A stretch of DNA of 24,106 nt from Acanthaster planci. Its lineage: Eukaryota; Echinodermata; Asteroidea; Valvatida; Acanthasteridae. The position numbers and the translations under genes were made by a program. The notes beneath the pieces were generated by a model. The model worked only from the letters and a program-made list of their open reading frames with translations. It did not search any database and was not told where the DNA came from. Location of the stretch: NCBI RefSeq assembly GCF_001949145.1, contig NW_019091628.1, positions 308,292 through 332,397 of the forward strand. Direction: 5' to 3'. How positions within the stretch are numbered: position 1 is the stretch's first letter; each line of letters opens with the position of its first letter. This document shows positions 19,801 through 24,106 of the stretch, piece by piece.

Positions 19801-22800
19801 TTCAGGAGTCAATCAGATGGCTGGTTTCTAAGGGCCGGATCGATGAGGCCGAAACTGTTCTGAGGAGAGTGGCCAAGTTCAACATGAAGACGTTGCCTGA
19901 CGTCCTGTTTGATCAAGCGGACGCACAGGAGCAGATGGTGAGCCCAGTTTCATGGACTGATATGTTTTGCCTGACTTATGAATTATTTCTCAGTAATTTG
20001 GTCCAAATCTTCTACGATAGAGAACTTAAAGAAGTAGGAACCCAAAACAATGGCCTTTTTTTTTTTTTAGAAATAGAGTAGGACTCCACAATTTCATTAC
20101 CGCCGTTACGTATTCTCTAACTTATGAATTAACTTCACATTTTTACAGGAATCGCAAAAGTCGAAAATACCTCCATCAGCCATTGACCTATACAGATCAC
20201 CTAACATGTTACTCAAGACACTCAACTTGCAGTTCAACTGGTAAGGATTTTCCGTTGTCCTCACCGGTTATGTTTACTATGGGCCTTCGAGCTGGACCAA
20301 GTGAGGGCGCTGTTTTCTTAGCAACGGAGGCTCCTAGTTTGGTCTTTGATGGTTCACGAACGACTAAGAAATGCACCCATCATGGTCGCATCGCTACTAA
20401 CAAATTGGACACTCCCGACTGACCAGCGGTAGCTCTTTTCAATCGATGAGGGGGTGCTTCTGCTCGAGGCGGATACCATTGGACTTTGATTAAATTCAGG
20501 ACGGGGAGTCCATTTCCATTGTTTGGCAGTTAGTAGTTCAACGACCATCTCCCCGAGAAATTAGCCCAGAAACCAAATACTGTCTTGTGCAAACTGTTAT
20601 GATTTTCCAGAATAAATTCAAGGTTTGTTTTTCCGTATAGGATGGTCAACAACCTGGTGTACTACGGCCTGTCGCAGAGCACTGGTGAGCTTGGAGTGAA
20701 CATCTACTGGGCTTTCTTCGTGTCTGGCGCCGTCGAGATCCCGGCCCTGTTCTATGCAGTCTTCGGCGTGGAGTGGTTCGGTCGGAAATGGAACACCGCG
20801 GTGCTGGAGTTGATCGGTGGAATCGCTTGCTTGGCAACCATCTTCATACGTAAGCGCTCATCGCATTGGATGAAGTGTAATGACGGGTTTGAATTGTGGC
20901 GCCATTCCTGTGAAAAACTATTTGCAAATATCCACTGTAAATCGAGTCCAACGATGATTTTTTTTAAATTCCTATGTTAAACGGAATAAAACAAAGTCAA
21001 TAACTAGTTTTATCGCTAAGGTTTTACAGCGAGCTAGTAGTTAAGGTAACAAGCCTCGGTTTTTGGAGTTGGTTAAACATTATTTCTGAGATTTCTGCTA
21101 ACAGAAAAAGTCCATTTTCCACGATATTTTACAAGGGGAACACAAATGTCCCAAAGCATGATGGGTAGCCCCTGGCCTTAATCAGTGCATGTACATGTAC
21201 AATCTGCGTTCGCATGCGGAAGTACTGACCTGGGTCAGTGGGTCCACAAATATTATCCAATGAGGCCTCGACAAAATTACTCGATACTTCTGCGCCCTTT
21301 GATACACCGCTCTTGGTACAAGCAAAGTTCTTGCAGAAAAGGTACGAGGAAACCACACGTAATTACTCCTTTAGCGCACGCTGACTCCTTTTGTGCCGTT
21401 TCTATTCCCGTCACAGCCACTGGGATCTGGAGGACTGTCGTATCAATGGTCGGCAAGTTCTGTATCTCTGTCACTTTCAGTCTCATCTACCTGTACTCCA
21501 TCGAGGTCTTTCCAACACCAGTCAGGTAAAGAATATCAGGACACGACAGGGTGTGGTTTATGTGACATCCTGGAAGGGATAGGGCCGTTTGGTGGCAGCT
21601 TTGTGTGGTTCTGTGCATTGGTGGAATTGAAGAAGACCCATAAGGTTGATACTGTGTGCAGATTCCCTCTACAAAGCCATTTTAGCAACACTTTCTCGGA
21701 CCGAGGACATATACGCTCGCATATGTTCTTTAACAAGTTGACACTCAAGCAGTGTTATCCCTAATCCCTGTTCCCGTGAGATTCACAGAATTCTCAAAAA
21801 ATACCAAAGAAATCTTGAGTAGGATAAGTTGTATTCTCAGGGTGAAAGTCTTTTATTTTGGACGTGAAGATTCTTCTTCCGCCTTAATAATTTTGTCAAT
21901 AAAGTGTATCAATATAAGCGTGTTTTGTTGATCTCTAAAGTGACCAGAGTTCGCCAAAATGAGTTGCTAACGGCGCCTAGACGTTCAAAATGTGGAGTTT
22001 TATCTCAAGAATTCACACCGTTTCGCAAAACAAGGTTTGTTGGCAGACTGTAACACTATGTAGGTGGACTCTTTTGCACAGGGCCGTCGGCGTGGGTGTC
22101 TGTTCCATTGCTTCCCGCATCGGAGCCATTCTCTCCCCAGTCATCCTGCTGTCGAAACACGCCGCCGCCGACCTTCCTTTGATCCTGTTCGGCTCCAGCG
22201 CCGTTATTGCGGGACTTCTGGTATTCTTCCTGCCGGAGACGAAAGGCCGTAAACTGCCACAGACGCTGAAGGAGGGAGAGGAAATCGGCAAGTAAGTGAC
22301 CATAATATCACCGACGTGGACTTACAGCACGGCTATGGCTGATTCCATCTCCGAGTCTAACGGAGCATCTGCCGCGAGCAGGAGCACCCCGCCATCGGTT
22401 GAAAAGACCCATGCTGGTCGGAAGTGTTCATTTTGTGGGTAGCGACGCGACCGTAACGCGTGTATTTTCTAGTCGTTCGTGAACTAGCAGAGTTCAGTTC
22501 CAACCAGAAAAGCCTCTGTTGCTAAGAAAATTGCGCCCTCTCTTGATCGGTAGAGTGGTATAATTACGTCTGAAGAATGAGAGAGCGTTTGTTAGAAGTA
22601 AGTTTCGAATGATCGTACAACCGTTTCTCCATCGGTATTCTGGAAAACGTTTCCATCTATGGGTAATAGCGTTCTCAGTCGCAATTAGAGCTCTTTTTGG
22701 AACAGTTTGCAATTTGTAAAGTATACCTGTGTCTAGATTGCCGTCCACAGCTTGTGATGCGTAGTCTTGATTCCTGCCGTGTCAGTGTTTTACTTTAGGC

Positions 22801-22986
22801 ACAAAGATGGTGCAGATTGTAACGATTTGATTGCTTATGGAAGATCCTGGTTTTGTTTTTCTTTCTTGTTTTACCAGATGCCGATGTCTGCGCAGGGGAG
22901 CCGATGACCAGTCGGCCATTGACCTCTACGAGACCAATGTGAACAAAGACAGTGCCGCCATACTGACAGACCTGGCCTCCAATTAA
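16847..22986 (+). CDS. SLC22-type organic cation/anion transporter (major facilitator superfamily)
   Basis: Seen: exons 16847-17260, 17898-18001, 18662-18816, 19454-19622, 19796-19937, 20149-20240, 20641-20849, 21417-21525, 22082-22291 and 22878-22986 join in one frame to 1713 bp: 570 residues and TAA. The start MKLDDIIPLLGNFGRYQ is the SLC22 N-terminal signature; an in-frame TAG upstream supports ATG 16847. Then follow TM1 (about 18-40), a large extracellular loop (41-137) with sequons at N56, N66, N81 and N112 and several Cys, STTVTDFNLVCD, TM2, the MFS motif GTVSDWCGRKRS (168-179), TM3-6, the cytosolic QESIRWLVSKGR segment (284-295), TM7-12, a second loop motif FGVEWFGRKWN, the SIEVFPTPVR segment (about 456-465), PETKGRKLP (516-524) and a 45-residue cytosolic tail. 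Known: these plasma-membrane carriers move organic cations, anions or zwitterions such as carnitine. The substrate cannot be inferred. Length fits the family (about 550-570). Splice joins are firm. Confidence 0.93.
17261..17897 (+). other. Intron 1 of the SLC22 gene
   Basis: Begins gtaagt and ends with a T-rich tract and atcgtag. AT-rich, with no further gene or repeat recognised. Confidence 0.7.
18002..18661 (+). other. Intron 2 of the SLC22 gene
   Basis: Contains a short CpG-rich patch (18375-18420, GGCCACGCGCGTGCCGGCCCG) and a C9-A8 homopolymer junction at 18572-18588, which is prone to sequencing or assembly length error. No coding signal. Confidence 0.7.
18817..19453 (+). other. Intron 3 of the SLC22 gene, hosting a MITE-like element
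   Basis: Splits the protein between ISTYVL and LLEVVGQ. It carries TAGGCCTA at 18836-18843 and the terminal-inverted-repeat element at 19086-19250 described separately. The remainder is unassigned. Confidence 0.7.
19086..19250. mobile_element. MITE-like nonautonomous DNA element with terminal inverted repeats
   Basis: Seen: CGGTTCATAC at 19086-19095 and its exact reverse complement GTATGAACCG at 19241-19250, 165 bp end to end. Similarity continues inward imperfectly for about 40 bases: left CAGGAACGCGAAATGGTGAC against right (reverse complement) ACAGAAGCGAATTTGATGTC. The centre is palindrome-rich (TTCGAATTCG). No ORF is present. GACTTT occurs just outside both ends, but with different spacing, so a target-site duplication is not proven. 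Family membership is unknown. Confidence 0.6.
20241..20640 (+). other. Intron 6 of the SLC22 gene
   Basis: Lies between LQFNW and MVNNLVYYG, with a donor gtaagg and acceptor ttttccgtatag. Chance ORFs on both strands, no conserved feature. Confidence 0.65.
20850..21416 (+). other. Intron 7 of the SLC22 gene, with TACATGTA repeat
   Basis: TACATGTA at 21192-21199. The intron ends ctattcccgtcacag. Nothing else recognised. Confidence 0.65.
21526..22081 (+). other. Intron 8 of the SLC22 gene
   Basis: Interrupts the conserved arginine codon after FPTPV (AG plus G). AT-rich, with no recognised element. Confidence 0.65.
22292..22877 (+). other. Intron 9 of the SLC22 gene
   Basis: Separates the PETKGRKLP exon from the C-terminal tail exon. 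Moderately CpG-containing at 22440-22470. No recognised element or ORF of interest. Confidence 0.65.
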
Positions 22987-23150
22987 ACGAGACGAGGGGA
23001 GAATCGCCAGGAAACGCTTTGAACCGACTCTGTATAGCTACTCCGTGAACAGAGAAATATTCTTTGGCGTACGTGGGGCTTGAACTTTCCGCGATGCGCT
23101 CTGCACGTCTTCAATCTTGAGCCTCTCGAACTGTGACTGCATCCGACTCT

Positions 23151-23170
23151 TGGGTCCGGAGCCGGACCCA
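23151..23170 (+). repeat. Perfect hairpin TGGGTCCGG-AG-CCGGACCCA in the transporter 3' UTR
   Basis: 9-bp GC-rich perfect arms around a 2-base centre, 165 bp after the stop codon. As RNA it would give a strong stem with a strained tight loop, and as DNA a near-palindrome. Function unknown. Confidence 0.6.
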
Positions 23171-23581
23171 GGTCTTCTCCTGTTGGAAATGCCCGTAGCA
23201 CGTTGAATGTAGACTGAGCCGCAGCTCTGGCAGCTCATTTCTGGCTGATGCTGTTTGAAGTAACACCTGAGCCTATGTAACCCACTGGTTATCCGTTTCA
23301 AAAGTTTGGCGCCACTTCAGCTGAAACCACGCCCTCTGCCCATAGACGGAGGTGAACGCGCAACCTGAGCGTTCATCCAATGGACGCTTGTAACCAGTGT
23401 CACGTGCGCGTGTAATGATGAGATCACTTACGAACCAGATAACCACCCACCGAAGCCGGCCACCCTCGCTAGAGTCGTGTGTTACTCTTCGCCCCTTTCC
23501 TAGCGCATGCGACCTGGACACGGCCGAAGTAACAAATTGCTTAGATTATAATATGGAAACTGTTAGACTGTTTGTTTTATT

Positions 23582-23605
23582 GGGGGATTTGGGCGGGGGG
23601 GGGGG
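23582..23605 (+). other. G-rich run, potential G-quadruplex
   Basis: GGGGG (23582-23586), GGG (23591-23593) and an 11-G run (23595-23605) are on the sense strand, enough for four G-tracts with short loops. It lies in the probable 3' UTR of the transporter. The run length is also a likely place for assembly error. Confidence 0.45.
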
Positions 23606-23785
23606 TTGCCAAGAGATGAAGGAATGTGATACTGATATTTGCTTGGCGCCAAAAATCAACTTCCGTGCTTACCTTGATTTCAGTATTCAAAAGTTTATGT
23701 TTTTGGTTTTGTGTTTGTTATTTTTTATGTGCCGTTAAGATTTCATGTGTATTAGTGTGTTAAAACAAGCTTAATTTGTTATTGT

Positions 23786-23791
23786 ATTAAA
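23786..23791 (+). terminator. Candidate polyadenylation signal ATTAAA of the SLC22 gene
   Basis: The common variant hexamer 800 bp after the stop codon, followed by T-rich sequence (CACATTTTGTAG). It is the best signal I found downstream of this gene, but no transcript evidence is available. Confidence 0.35.
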
Positions 23792-24106
23792 GTTCTCATC
23801 TTACACATTTTGTAGAGACCTCACTGATCGGCCGCTGATTTCACGTGACAAGTTTGGCTGTAGACCTGACAACCAAGCCCATTCTCATAGCCATTGCTAT
23901 TCTTGTCTGCCCAGTTCGATTTTCTGTTGATCCCTTGTCTTTGTTCCACTTATCCTGTTCTGTCACATGTCGTCTGATTTTTTTTTCTGTTTCTAGCACC
24001 CAATGCGCGTTTGGAAAGTGTCGACAAATTGTGCGCGTTATGATTGGCCAACGTGTTGCAAACTCTTGGTGGCGCACTGTTTTGATTCGCCCGTATTGGG
24101 GTGCAC

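Larger units (their letters stand above)
22987..24106 (+). other. 3' UTR and downstream flank of the SLC22 gene
   Basis: No further gene is recognised up to the window end. Features inside: a 20-bp hairpin at 23151-23170, a G-rich run at 23582-23605, and a candidate poly(A) signal at 23786-23791. Short ORFs on both strands (23038-23521) show no family resemblance. Confidence 0.6.

Noticed and set aside
1-24106. Search for CRISPR arrays, rRNA, bacterial operons, phage or viral genes.
   Set aside because: None seen. Spliced animal genes explain all coding signal with recognisable homology.

Overview
The window is intron-rich animal nuclear DNA. All introns I resolve are GT-AG, exons are 57-224 bp apart from a few shorter ones and a 414-bp first exon, and the GC content of exons is clearly above that of the surrounding DNA. 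There is no sign of bacterial or viral organisation. The palindromes TACATGTA and TAGGCCTA recur in noncoding DNA, a habit I associate with echinoderm, hemichordate and amphioxus genomes. My best guess is a marine invertebrate deuterostome, most likely an echinoderm. This is an inference from sequence texture and protein similarity, not proof.

Three protein-coding genes can be rebuilt exon by exon with reading phases that close exactly. (1) Minus strand, 4891 down to 208 and continuing off the left edge: the N-terminal half of the kinetochore protein NDC80/HEC1 (8 exons, 305 codons visible). (2) Plus strand, 7226-12508: a complete fold-type I PLP enzyme of the aminotransferase class V / isopenicillin N epimerase-like family (13 exons, 436 residues). 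(3) Plus strand, 16847-22986: a complete SLC22-type organic ion transporter of the major facilitator superfamily (10 exons, 570 residues).

NDC80 and the PLP enzyme lie head to head, with 2.3 kb between start codons. That gap has a CpG-rich core near 6640-6735, which may serve as a shared promoter region. The PLP enzyme and the transporter lie in tandem, separated by 4.3 kb in which I recognise no conserved gene. It holds a tRNA-T-arm-like SINE fragment, a hairpin and an unexplained 189-codon minus-strand ORF. Introns and flanks hold small repeats, the clearest being a 165-bp MITE-like element with perfect 10-bp terminal inverted repeats at 19086-19250, inside a transporter intron.

NDC80 acts in chromosome segregation and has no evident functional link to the other two. 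The PLP enzyme and transporter could be related: relatives of each family work on sulfur-histidine compounds (C-S lyases of ergothioneine/ovothiol synthesis; OCTN-type SLC22 carriers of ergothioneine). This is only a hypothesis. I found no CRISPR array, rRNA, intact tRNA gene or autonomous transposon.
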